From: Mesorhizobium sp. dw_380
GTDB taxonomy: Bacteria > Pseudomonadota > Alphaproteobacteria > Rhizobiales > Rhizobiaceae
Assembly (NCBI RefSeq): GCF_018588885.1
Contig: NZ_JAFFIW010000006.1
Location: 124,001 to 188,000 of the forward strand
DNA: 64,000 bases
Reading direction: 5' to 3'
Shown piece by piece: positions 50,904-58,665 of the stretch (its first letter is position 1; each line of letters starts with the position of its first letter). The position numbers and the translations under genes were made by a program. The notes below the pieces were generated by a model that saw nothing but the letters and a program-made list of their open reading frames with translations, was not told the origin of the DNA and did not search any database.

Positions 50904-52558
50904 ACGACGGCCGTCAAATCTCGGGGCAGTTCGCTTCGGTCGATGAGCGGGAAGCGAAGCGAAACGGCGCATCGCCCGGCCGCCCGATCCCTGCAAAGAA
51001 TGCCGAGGCGCGTCCGCCGCATCCGGAGCTCGGGCCCAAGGTTTTCCAAAGCATATTCGGTGAGGCGCCCGAGGAAATTCCCGAAACACCGGCCTGTTTC
51101 GTGGACCTCAATCTCGACCAGATCATCGCGGCCGTCACGGCTGGCCGGGAAGAGTACGAATTGCGGCCGTTCTTTCACGCGTCCCTGCACGGTGTCGATG
51201 CGATCCACTATCGTCACGAGGTGTTTCGCGACCTCGAAAGCGAGGCGCTCTTCGAATTCGTCACGGAGTTCACGCGCAAGATGCGACAGATGCGCGAGCA
51301 GATCACAAAATCCGGCAAGCTTTACTACAAATACCAGAAGGAAAGATTGTTTCTGGACGCAGTCTCGACCTACTGCGAGGCCGTAGCCGGCCTGGCGAGA
51401 GATCTGGGCACCGCCGATCTGCGCTCACGCGGCTTTGTCGCGTTTCGCGAATTCCTGGCCGGCTATATAGGCTCTGCCCCCTTCGCCTCGCTTCGGAACG
51501 AAGCCAAAGGCCTCTATTACGGTCTTTCGACCGTGAAGTATTGCATGAACATCAAAGGTACTCGCATCAGGGTCCGCAAACCGGAATCCGAGATCGATTA
51601 CAGCGCCGAGGTGGAAAGAACATTCGAAAAATTCAAACGCGGGGCGGTGAAAAGCTACCTGGTCGAATTCCGTGACACGCTGGATATGAACCATATCGAG
51701 GCGGCGGTCCTGGGTATGGTCGCGAAACTCTACCCGGACGTGTTTCTCGCGCTTAGCGACTTCTGTGCCCGCAATGCAATCTATCTTGACCCGAAAATCT
51801 CCGCTTTCGACCGCGAGGTGCAGTTTTACATCGGCTATCTCCAATACATCGAACGCTTCAAGCATGCCGGGCTCAGCTTCTGCTACCCTCGGGTTTCAGC
51901 CAGCGACAAGGCGATCGGCAGCGTCGACGGCTTCGATCTGGCGCTTGCCGGGAAACTGATCGCCGAGAACACTTCGATCGTCTGCAACGACTTCCACCTA
52001 CAGAACCCCGAACGCATTTTCGTGGTGACAGGGCCGAACCAGGGGGGAAAAACCACCTTTGCCCGGACCTTCGGGCAGCTGCATTTCCTGGCGAGCGTCG
52101 GATGCCCGGTTCCCGGCAGGGAAGCCAGTTTGTTCCTGTTCGACAAGCTGTTCACGCATTTCGAGAAAGAGGAGGACATCCACACGCAGCACGGCAAGCT
52201 TGAGGAAGACCTGATCCGGATTCACGACAGTCTCGGACAGGCAACCCCGAACAGCATCGTGATCATGAACGAGATATTCACCTCGACCACGCTGCACGAT
52301 GCCCTGTTCCTGGGCAAGAAAGTGGTGGCAAGCATTGCCGCACTCGACGCGCTGTGCGTCTGCGTGACATTCGTCGATGAATTGGCATCCCTTAATGAGA
52401 AAACCGTCAGCCTGGTGAGCACGGTCGGCACGACGAATTCGGCGGAGCGCACCTACAAGATCGTCAGAAAGCCCGCGGATGGTCGAGCCTACGCCATGGC
52501 GATCGCAAGACGACATCGCCTCGCGTATGACGACTTGAAGGAAAGGCTGCGGACATGA
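50900..52558 (+). CDS. MutS-like ATPase A of the fluoride operon
   Basis: The 552-aa protein has a helical MutS core/lever-like middle (about 60-350) and a C-terminal MutS ATPase domain: Walker A GPNQGGKTT (about 378-386) and Walker B SIVIMNEIFTSTT (about 452-464). No N-terminal mismatch-binding domain with the F-x-E motif is present, and the first 50 residues look disordered. The Walker B Asp of canonical MutS (MDE) is Asn (MNE). It overlaps UspA and the second MutS-like gene by 4 bp each, suggesting the two act together. Mismatch repair is unlikely; function unknown. Confidence 0.85.
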   Translation: MNDGRQISGQFASVDEREAKRNGASPGRPIPAKNAEARPPHPELGPKVFQSIFGEAPEEIPETPACFVDLNLDQIIAAVTAGREEYELRPFFHASLHGVDAIHYRHEVFRDLESEALFEFVTEFTRKMRQMREQITKSGKLYYKYQKERLFLDAVSTYCEAVAGLARDLGTADLRSRGFVAFREFLAGYIGSAPFASLRNEAKGLYYGLSTVKYCMNIKGTRIRVRKPESEIDYSAEVERTFEKFKRGAVKSYLVEFRDTLDMNHIEAAVLGMVAKLYPDVFLALSDFCARNAIYLDPKISAFDREVQFYIGYLQYIERFKHAGLSFCYPRVSASDKAIGSVDGFDLALAGKLIAENTSIVCNDFHLQNPERIFVVTGPNQGGKTTFARTFGQLHFLASVGCPVPGREASLFLFDKLFTHFEKEEDIHTQHGKLEEDLIRIHDSLGQATPNSIVIMNEIFTSTTLHDALFLGKKVVASIAALDALCVCVTFVDELASLNEKTVSLVSTVGTTNSAERTYKIVRKPADGRAYAMAIARRHRLAYDDLKERLRT

Positions 52559-54075
52559 AGCCGCTTCTCATGCACAGGGATCATGATTTTGATCTGCAGG
52601 ATGCCTTGCCGTGGAACGAACAGGATCTGACCCAAGACCTCGAACTCGGCACGCTGTTCGAGGCCATGGCGCACGGCGATGCATTTCTGAAGGACATGGC
52701 AAGACGGGGCATCCTGGCATCCGCGACTGATCCGTCGTCCATCGTCTACCGCCAGGACGTTCTGAAGGACTGCCTGGACAAACCAGCCGTCGTCCATGCC
52801 ATCTATGAGATCGCGGTCGATGCCATAGAGGGCGAAAGGAAGAACCACTGGGGGCTCGTCATGGGATATCCCGATTCGGTGCTGCGCCGGTCGGTCGATG
52901 TGATGGGCCTGTTCATCGTGTCCCTGAAGAAACTTCGCGCCTTCGGCGAAAGCCATGCCGGAAACTTCAGCTCCGAGGGGTTCAGGACATTTTTTGCCAT
53001 GCTCGCCAGCGAACTCGGCGATGACTATTTCGCCGAGGTCCAGGAGCATCTGAAAGAGCTGAAATTCTGGAACGGGGTCTTGGTCAGCGCGGAGCTGGGA
53101 GCGGGCAACAAGGGTGTGAACTACGTCCTGCGCAAGCCGCTCGACATCGACCGCGGGTGGATAAGGCGTATTTTCGCGAGGAAAGTTCCTGCCTACAGCT
53201 ACCAGCTTGCTTCTCGCGATGAAAATGGCGCCAGGGCGCTTTCGGAGTTGCGGGACCGAGGCCTCAACCTCGCAGCCAACGCGCTCGCGCAATCCAACGA
53301 TCACATTCTCAGTTTCTTCAGGCAGTTGCGGGCCGAACTTGCGTTCTATCTGGGCTGCCTCAACCTGAACAAGCGGCTTTCCGAGCTCGGCGAGCCGATC
53401 TGCTTCCCGGAGCCGGTCGACAGCACGGAGCACCGGCAAACGTTCGTCGGCCTGTACGACATCTGCCTTGCACTGACCAAAGGGCAGCGGGTCGTCGGCA
53501 ATGATCTGGATGCGAACGGGAAGGAGATGGTCGTCATTACCGGCGCCAACCAAGGCGGAAAGTCGACATTCCTCCGGGGTATTGGCCTTGCCCAGCTGAT
53601 GATGCAATGCGGCATGTTCGCGCCGGCGCAATCCCTTCGCGCCAGCGTCTGCGACGGCGTCATCACGCATTACAGGCGCGAGGAAGATGCCACGATGAAG
53701 AGTGGCAAGCTGGACGAGGAACTCGCCAGAATGAGCGACATCGTGGATCATACGACATCCGGCTCGATGGTCTTGTTCAACGAGTCGTTTGCCGCAACCA
53801 ACGAAAGAGAGGGGTCGCAGATCGCTACCCAAATCGTGAACGCACTGACCGAGCAGGGGATCAAAGTCTTCTTCGTTACGCATCTGTACGAATTTGCGCA
53901 CGATCTTCACAACACGGAACGGCCCGACGTGAAATTCCTGCGCGCCGAAAGGCAGGCCGATGGAACGCGAACTTTCAGATTAAACGAGGGCGAGCCGTTG
54001 CAGACAAGCTACGGCGAAGATTTGTATCATAGGATATTCGAGACTCCTTCTACGGGCCATGAACTCCACCAGTAG
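52555..54075 (+). CDS. MutS-like ATPase B of the fluoride operon
   Basis: The 506-aa protein is a second MutS core plus ATPase protein: helical body (about 30-300), Walker A GANQGGKST (about 330-338), Walker B SMVLFNESFAATN (about 404-416) and the switch His in FFVTHLYEFA (about 443). As in its partner, the Walker B Asp is replaced by Asn (FNE), and no mismatch-recognition or connector domain is seen. It differs clearly from partner A outside the ATPase motifs, so a heterodimer like eukaryotic MSH pairs is possible. That is inference. Confidence 0.85.
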   Translation: MKPLLMHRDHDFDLQDALPWNEQDLTQDLELGTLFEAMAHGDAFLKDMARRGILASATDPSSIVYRQDVLKDCLDKPAVVHAIYEIAVDAIEGERKNHWGLVMGYPDSVLRRSVDVMGLFIVSLKKLRAFGESHAGNFSSEGFRTFFAMLASELGDDYFAEVQEHLKELKFWNGVLVSAELGAGNKGVNYVLRKPLDIDRGWIRRIFARKVPAYSYQLASRDENGARALSELRDRGLNLAANALAQSNDHILSFFRQLRAELAFYLGCLNLNKRLSELGEPICFPEPVDSTEHRQTFVGLYDICLALTKGQRVVGNDLDANGKEMVVITGANQGGKSTFLRGIGLAQLMMQCGMFAPAQSLRASVCDGVITHYRREEDATMKSGKLDEELARMSDIVDHTTSGSMVLFNESFAATNEREGSQIATQIVNALTEQGIKVFFVTHLYEFAHDLHNTERPDVKFLRAERQADGTRTFRLNEGEPLQTSYGEDLYHRIFETPSTGHELHQ

Positions 54076-54096
54076 GACACAACAAGCGAGGCGAAC

Positions 54097-54402
54097 ATGA
54101 GTAGGGAAGCCGATTTCGTCCGGATCGTCCGGCTGCACAAGAGATGGGCGGACGGCTACACGTTGCTAACCCTGCTGCTGATCCTCGTGCTCTTCACAGG
54201 GACCTATGTGCTCTACGATCAGGCCGGCAGGGATGCAGCCGAGCGGACAGGTGCCCTCATCTTGATGGGCACCATCATACTGGCCACGGCTATTTGGCAG
54301 GCGGTCGGCCTTGGCGTTGCGCGTGTGCATATGCTGATCGAGGGAATGGACCTCGACGCCCGGTCAAAGCGCGGCGACAAGCCGCCAGCAGATCAACCAT
54401 AG
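54097..54402 (+). CDS. Small two-TM membrane protein of the fluoride operon, unknown family
   Basis: I do not recognise this 101-aa protein. It has a charged N-terminus (VRIVRLHKRWADG), two hydrophobic segments (about 22-40 and 51-73) and a hydrophilic, charged C-terminal tail (about 75-101, DLDARSKRGDKPPADQP). By charge both ends are likely cytoplasmic. ATG 54097 follows GCGAGGCGAAC. It lies 21 bp after the MutS-like gene and 18 bp before the first crcB gene, so it belongs to the operon. Confidence 0.75.
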   Translation: MSREADFVRIVRLHKRWADGYTLLTLLLILVLFTGTYVLYDQAGRDAAERTGALILMGTIILATAIWQAVGLGVARVHMLIEGMDLDARSKRGDKPPADQP

Positions 54403-54420
54403 CAAATCGGGCTTCGGAGC

Positions 54421-54822
54421 ATGAAGGATGTTCTCCAGGGATTGATATGGGTCATTCTGGGAAGCGCTATCGGCGGCCCGACACGGTATTTCGTGTCCGG
54501 CCTCGTTGGCCGCCACATCGGCGAGACGTTTCCCTTGGGCACGATGGTCATCAATGTCAGCGGTGCGTTCTTCATGGGCGTGCTCGCCGCCGCCGCGATA
54601 GGGGGAATGTTGCCGATGCCTGTCGCCTGGCAATTCGCTGCCACTGGATTCCTTGGCAGCTACACCACCGTTTCGTCGTTCAGCCTGCAGACACTGGCGC
54701 TCGTCCGTGACGGCCAGTTCCTGCGTGCGGGCGTCAACGTGACCTTGTCGCTTCTTCTCTGCCTGTCAGCGGTGGCGCTCGGATATGTGGTCGGCACGGC
54801 CATGTGGGGTGCGAACGCATGA
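54421..54822 (+). CDS. crcB: Fluoride ion channel CrcB/Fluc, copy 1
   Basis: Exports fluoride down its electrochemical gradient. The 133-aa four-TM protein has GSAIGGPTRYFVSG at the first helix, LGTMVINVSGAFFMG with the conserved pore Asn in the second, and GFLGSYTTVSSFSLQT in the third. The phenylalanine pair of the pore (consensus TTFSTFS) is TTVSSFS here, so one Phe is Val. It overlaps copy 2 by 4 bp, so the two probably form an antiparallel heterodimer. Confidence 0.93.
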   Translation: MKDVLQGLIWVILGSAIGGPTRYFVSGLVGRHIGETFPLGTMVINVSGAFFMGVLAAAAIGGMLPMPVAWQFAATGFLGSYTTVSSFSLQTLALVRDGQFLRAGVNVTLSLLLCLSAVALGYVVGTAMWGANA

Positions 54823-55313
54823 ACCAGTTGGAGGAAGTCCAGGCCGACGAGCAACCCCCGCCGTTGCAATCAGAAAGCCCGGGCAAGGTCCGACGGCAGG
54901 CGATCCCTGAGATCGCGCAACTCTATCTTGCCGTTTCCGCCGGCGCTGTCATCGGCAGCGTATTGCGCGCTCTTGCCTCGATCAGCGCCCTTGCTTGGCT
55001 CGGTCCGGGTTTTCCCTGGGGCACCTTGTTCGTGAACGTCCTGGGTTCGTTCATCATCGGCTTTTATGCGACGTTGACCGGGCCGGATGGACGCGTGCTT
55101 GCCGGGACGCGGTGGCGTCAGTTTGTCATGACCGGGATCTGCGGTGGGTTCACAACTTTTTCGACTTTCAGCCTCGAAACGTTCCGTCTCTTGCAGGGAG
55201 GCCACTGGCCGATGGCAGGGTTGAACGTCGGCGTCTCGATTGTGACCTGGCTTTTTGCAGTGTGGCTCGGCCACATGGTGGCATCGCGTCTCAACAGGTT
55301 GGGAGGAGTCTGA
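54819..55313 (+). CDS. crcB: Fluoride ion channel CrcB/Fluc, copy 2
   Basis: The 164-aa partner channel has a 35-residue charged N-terminal extension before the four-TM domain. Its motifs are complete: GAVIGSVLRALAS, WGTLFVNVLGSFIIG and GGFTTFSTFSLET, with both pore phenylalanines. The start ATG 54819 overlaps the stop of copy 1 (ATGA). Translation coupling would give equal amounts, as a heterodimeric channel needs. Confidence 0.94.
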   Translation: MNQLEEVQADEQPPPLQSESPGKVRRQAIPEIAQLYLAVSAGAVIGSVLRALASISALAWLGPGFPWGTLFVNVLGSFIIGFYATLTGPDGRVLAGTRWRQFVMTGICGGFTTFSTFSLETFRLLQGGHWPMAGLNVGVSIVTWLFAVWLGHMVASRLNRLGGV

Positions 55314-55316
55314 ATC

Positions 55317-55655
55317 ATGCAGATACCAAGACAGGCGATGCTTCTGCGCATTTTCATCGGCGAGGACGACCGGGACGACGGTCATCCGCTCTATGAATCA
55401 ATCGTGCTCAAGGCCCGCGAAATGCATATGGCGGGCGCGACGGTATTGCGGGGCGGCATGGGCTTCGGCCATTCGAGCCGGCTGCACACGACAAAGATCC
55501 TCCGGCTTTCGGAAGACTTGCCGATTGTCGTCGAGATCGTCGACGGCGAGGACAAGATCAACGCTTTCCTGCCGGTGCTGGAAGCGATCATGAGCAGCGG
55601 CCTGGTGACGCTGGAGAAGGTCCAGGTGCTGCAGTACGGGGCCAATCGAAATTGA
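55317..55655 (+). CDS. DUF190 protein (PII-like fold) of the fluoride operon
   Basis: The 112-aa protein has the DUF190 layout: MLLRIFIGEDDRDDGHPLYE, KAREMHMAGATVLRGGMGFG and LSEDLPIVVEIVDGEDKI. DUF190 genes often accompany crcB. Structures of the family have a PII-like fold, suggesting small-ligand sensing; its task in fluoride resistance is unknown. It follows copy 2 of crcB by 3 bp and is the last gene of the operon. No clear terminator follows in the 192 bp before the next, convergent gene. Confidence 0.9.
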   Translation: MQIPRQAMLLRIFIGEDDRDDGHPLYESIVLKAREMHMAGATVLRGGMGFGHSSRLHTTKILRLSEDLPIVVEIVDGEDKINAFLPVLEAIMSSGLVTLEKVQVLQYGANRN

Positions 55656-55847
55656 GTTTGCTCTGATGGTCCACGCGGCGTGCCTTCGGAGCGTTCTGGA
55701 TTTCAGTCTCGCCCCAAGCTTAGGTGCAGCCATGCCTCTTATCTCTTTGATCATATCCAACCCGCAGCTGACTGAGCATGGTTTGCCGAATGTGTTTCGT
55801 TCACCAACCGTGACGACGCAACGGCCTCGGCAATCGCCGATGATGGC

Positions 55848-56936
55848 TTAGGCGATGCGAGAAGGCCCCAGCGCTGCAGCGTTCTGGACGAGCGCACGCA
55901 TGTAGCCCAATGCAAAGGCCTTTCCGGCGTGCCAGGGCGCATCGCAGGACATTTCCGGCGTGTGGTCGGGGATCATGACGCCATCATAGTTTTCGTCGCG
56001 CAGGATGCGGACGATCTCGGCCATGTCGATGTCGCCGTCGTCGACGAAGGTCTCGTGATATCTGGGCACCTTGCCGCGCACATTGCGGAAATGGATATAG
56101 CCGATCCGCTTTCTTCGGGCAAAGCGCCGGACATGCCCGTAAATCTCGTCGGCGCCCGGCATCTCCTGCAGCGAGCCCAGGCAGAGCTCCAGCCCGTTGG
56201 ACGGCGAGTCGACGATGTCCATCAGCCGGTCGTATTTCTCCGGCCGGTTGACGAGCCGTGCAGTGCCCCGCAGTGTTTCGGCCGGCGGATCGTCGGGGTG
56301 CGCGGCGAGCACCACGCCGGATTGCTCGGCCACCGGAATGACTTCCCGCAAGAACGCGCCGAGCCGCTGCCAAAGCTCAACGCTGCTCACCGTCACGGGC
56401 TCGGCATTCGGCCGGCCGGCGCGGTAGCGCATGTTCCAGACGACGCCATCGGGGAGGGACAGATCGGGATCGATGGCCGCGAGGTCGAGTCCCACCGACA
56501 TCGCCTCGCCGCGCGCGAACGGTCCGCGCGACCAGCCCCAGACGCCGGCAATGGAAAAGTTGTAGCCGATGCAGGGAATGCCGGCGCGTCCGGCATCGCG
56601 GATCAGACGCTTCAAGCCTTCGATCTGCTTTGCCCTATCGGGGCCATCGAGCAAAATATCGGACCAGAAGCGCGGCGAGAAATTCTCGATCGCGGCGATT
56701 TCCAGCCCATTATCGCGCACGGTTTTCACCAGGCCGGCAAAATCCTCATAGTTCCAGAGCTCATCGGTGGAGCAGTCGCCCCAGCCTTCCTTCTCGCTGC
56801 CGGCGGAGAGCGAAGGATCGCGCCCGCGAAAATAGTTGGTGAGGTGGGCAACAATGTGTGTGGCGCCTGCCTGGCGGGCAAAGCGGAAATTGTCCGGCGT
56901 CAGCGATTCCCGGTAAAGGCCAAGACCGATCTTCAT
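55848..56936 (-). CDS. uxuA: Mannonate dehydratase family protein, copy 1
   Basis: Probably dehydrates D-mannonate (or a similar aldonate) to 2-keto-3-deoxygluconate. The 362-aa TIM-barrel protein has the UxuA features IAAIENFSP, CIGYNFSIAGVWGW, the metal-site AAHPDDPPAETLRG and HFRNVRG, ending in PDHTPEMSCDAPWHAG. It forms an operon with the SDR gene (4-bp gap) and the GntR gene upstream. A second member lies at 58666. Confidence 0.87.
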   Translation of the reverse strand: MKIGLGLYRESLTPDNFRFARQAGATHIVAHLTNYFRGRDPSLSAGSEKEGWGDCSTDELWNYEDFAGLVKTVRDNGLEIAAIENFSPRFWSDILLDGPDRAKQIEGLKRLIRDAGRAGIPCIGYNFSIAGVWGWSRGPFARGEAMSVGLDLAAIDPDLSLPDGVVWNMRYRAGRPNAEPVTVSSVELWQRLGAFLREVIPVAEQSGVVLAAHPDDPPAETLRGTARLVNRPEKYDRLMDIVDSPSNGLELCLGSLQEMPGADEIYGHVRRFARRKRIGYIHFRNVRGKVPRYHETFVDDGDIDMAEIVRILRDENYDGVMIPDHTPEMSCDAPWHAGKAFALGYMRALVQNAAALGPSRIA

Positions 56937-56940
56937 GGTT

Positions 56941-57726
56941 CTACTTCACGCCGATGCCGGCGGTCAGGCCGCCATCTATTTTGTAATCCGCGCCGGTGCA
57001 GAAGCCGGCCTTGGAGGAGCATAGAAAGGCGATGAGTTCCGCCACTTCCTCGGGTTCGCCGATGCGGCCAAGCGGATGCGCCGCACCGAAGCGCCTATAG
57101 GCTTCCTCGACATCGGCATCGCTGCCGTTTTCGCCGCGCGCGGCCTTCTCCAGGATCGGCGTACGGATCGAGCCCGGGCTGACCGAATTGACCCGGATGC
57201 CTGATGCCGCGTAGTCGAGCGCGAGCGAACGCGTCAGCGTGTGGATGGCGCCCTTGGTCGTGGCATAGGCGGCAACGTTCTGCTGGCAGGCGAAGCCTTG
57301 CACCGAGGCGACATTGACGATGGCGCCACCGCCGCGCTTGATCATTTCCGGAATGCCGAAATGCGCGGTCAGGTAGATCGAGCCGACATTGACCGTCATC
57401 GCCCGGTTCCAGGTTTCCCAGTCGGTCGTCGTCGCGGTTCCGTAGGGATGGACCGCGGCGGAATTGACGATGATATCGAGGCCGCCGAACCGCTCGACAC
57501 CAGCCGCGACCGCATCACGGACCTGATCGGCAACGGAGACGTCGATGTCCAGGACCCGCGCCCCGGGTTCGAAGCTTTCCAGTTCCGCTTTCATCGCCGA
57601 ATTTGCGGCCCGGTCGATGCCGCAGGCGATGATTGCCGCGCCAGCTTGCGCCAGACGCCTCGCGGTGGCGAGCGCGATGCCGGTCGTGCCGGTGATCAGC
57701 GCCACCTTGTTCTCAAAATCAGACAT
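56941..57726 (-). CDS. SDR family oxidoreductase
   Basis: NAD(P)-dependent dehydrogenase, 261 aa. The cofactor motif is TGTTGIALA rather than the usual TGxxxGIG, so the second glycine position is changed but the fold is kept. NVASVQGF supplies the Ser and YATTKG the catalytic Tyr/Lys. The end (GADYKIDGGLTAG) is typical. In this sugar-acid cluster it may act as a fructuronate/mannonate-type reductase; that is inference. It overlaps the GntR gene by 8 bp. Confidence 0.88.
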   Translation of the reverse strand: MSDFENKVALITGTTGIALATARRLAQAGAAIIACGIDRAANSAMKAELESFEPGARVLDIDVSVADQVRDAVAAGVERFGGLDIIVNSAAVHPYGTATTTDWETWNRAMTVNVGSIYLTAHFGIPEMIKRGGGAIVNVASVQGFACQQNVAAYATTKGAIHTLTRSLALDYAASGIRVNSVSPGSIRTPILEKAARGENGSDADVEEAYRRFGAAHPLGRIGEPEEVAELIAFLCSSKAGFCTGADYKIDGGLTAGIGVK

Positions 57727-58501
57727 GATGCAAATCCTTGGAAGATGTCGGTTCCGGCTGGGCAGGCGTTGCCGGCGAGGTCCGGGTGTTTTCGAGGTCG
57801 TCGGGAACGAAGCGCAGGCCGAAATCAAGATGCCGGCTCATCAGGTAGCTGTAGGCGATGCGGTCGCGCGCGCGCAAAGCGGCGATGATCTCGCCATGGG
57901 CACGGCGTGTTTCGCTAAGGATCGGACGGATCGATTTGCCGACGGTCATGATGTGCAGGATGACTGGCGACAGGAACTGATAGGTCTGGACCAGCATGCG
58001 ATTGCCGGCGAGCTTCATCAGCGCCAGATGGAAATCGAAATCGCGCTGTGCGGCTTCCTGAACATCCTTGCTGGTTTCGATCAGGCCGTTGACCTCGTCC
58101 AGGGCGTCGAGCTCGGCGGCGCTGGCATTGAGAATGAGGTGGTCCCCGACGCTCACTTCGATGATGCGGCGAAACCCCTGTATGTCGTGAAACGAGGTCC
58201 TGGAAATATCCATCTGCGCGGCGAAGAAGTTCTGGATCGCAACATTCTGGCGATCGGCCAGCACCGCGCCGACACGCGGCTTGGGATCGATCAAGCCGTA
58301 GGTGCGGATAGTGCGCAGCGCCTCGCGTATCGTGTTGCGGCTGGCGCCGAACAATTCGCCAAGCTCCCGCTCGGTAGGCAGCACGTCGCCGACGGACATG
58401 GCGCGGTTGCGAATAAGGTCGAGGATCTGCCGCACGGTCTGGTCGACGGCCGAACTGCTGGCTAACGCATCGTCCGTCGCTTCGTGGTCAGCTTGATCCA
58501 A
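57719..58501 (-). CDS. GntR family regulator (FadR/UxuR-like) of the sugar-acid cluster
   Basis: The 260-aa regulator has an N-terminal winged helix (VLPTERELGELFGASRNTIREALRTIRTYGLI, quoted in parts) and an FCD effector domain. No ATG lies near the expected start. TTG at 58501 is 7 nt after a perfect GGAGG (58509-58513) and gives LDQADHEATDDAL before the helix-turn-helix, so a TTG start is likely. Operator-like sites TTGGACCAA and GTGGTCCAA flank the divergent promoter, fitting autoregulation and control of both uxuA genes. Confidence 0.88.
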   Translation of the reverse strand: MDQADHEATDDALASSSAVDQTVRQILDLIRNRAMSVGDVLPTERELGELFGASRNTIREALRTIRTYGLIDPKPRVGAVLADRQNVAIQNFFAAQMDISRTSFHDIQGFRRIIEVSVGDHLILNASAAELDALDEVNGLIETSKDVQEAAQRDFDFHLALMKLAGNRMLVQTYQFLSPVILHIMTVGKSIRPILSETRRAHGEIIAALRARDRIAYSYLMSRHLDFGLRFVPDDLENTRTSPATPAQPEPTSSKDLHHV

Positions 58502-58519
58502 GCAATTGCCTCCTATTTG

Positions 58520-58528
58520 TTGGACCAA
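58520..58528. promoter_or_regulatory. Operator-like palindrome near the GntR start
   Basis: TTGGACCAA is a 9-bp palindrome inside the larger TTGTTGGACCAAAC. It lies just upstream of the GntR ribosome-binding site. The same core recurs inverted at 58622-58630. Confidence 0.6.
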
Positions 58529-58621
58529 ACTAAAGGCGAGCAGATGAGAAATCAACTGGAAGCCGCCGAAAAATGCATTTGACGAGTGAGATGAACGATA
58601 TTCCGGCTTATTGACACGCTT

Positions 58622-58630
58622 GTGGTCCAA
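58622..58630. promoter_or_regulatory. Operator-like palindrome near the second uxuA gene
   Basis: GTGGTCCAA within TTGTGGTCCAACAA is the inverted partner of the site at 58520. The shared word is TGGTCCAACAA. It lies 35 bp before the start of the divergent uxuA gene, where it could block transcription. Confidence 0.6.
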
Positions 58631-58665
58631 CAATATGGTCGCCCCCGAAACGTTGAGGAGGCTTC

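Noticed and set aside
50900..54075. Genuine mismatch-repair mutS genes
   Set aside because: Both proteins are too short for MutS, lack the mismatch-binding domain and its F-x-E motif, and carry Asn in Walker B. They are called MutS-like only.
55656..55847. Short plus-strand frame after the DUF190 gene
   Set aside because: The 61-codon frame has no ribosome-binding site, no recognisable motif and no context support. The 192-bp gap is otherwise featureless.
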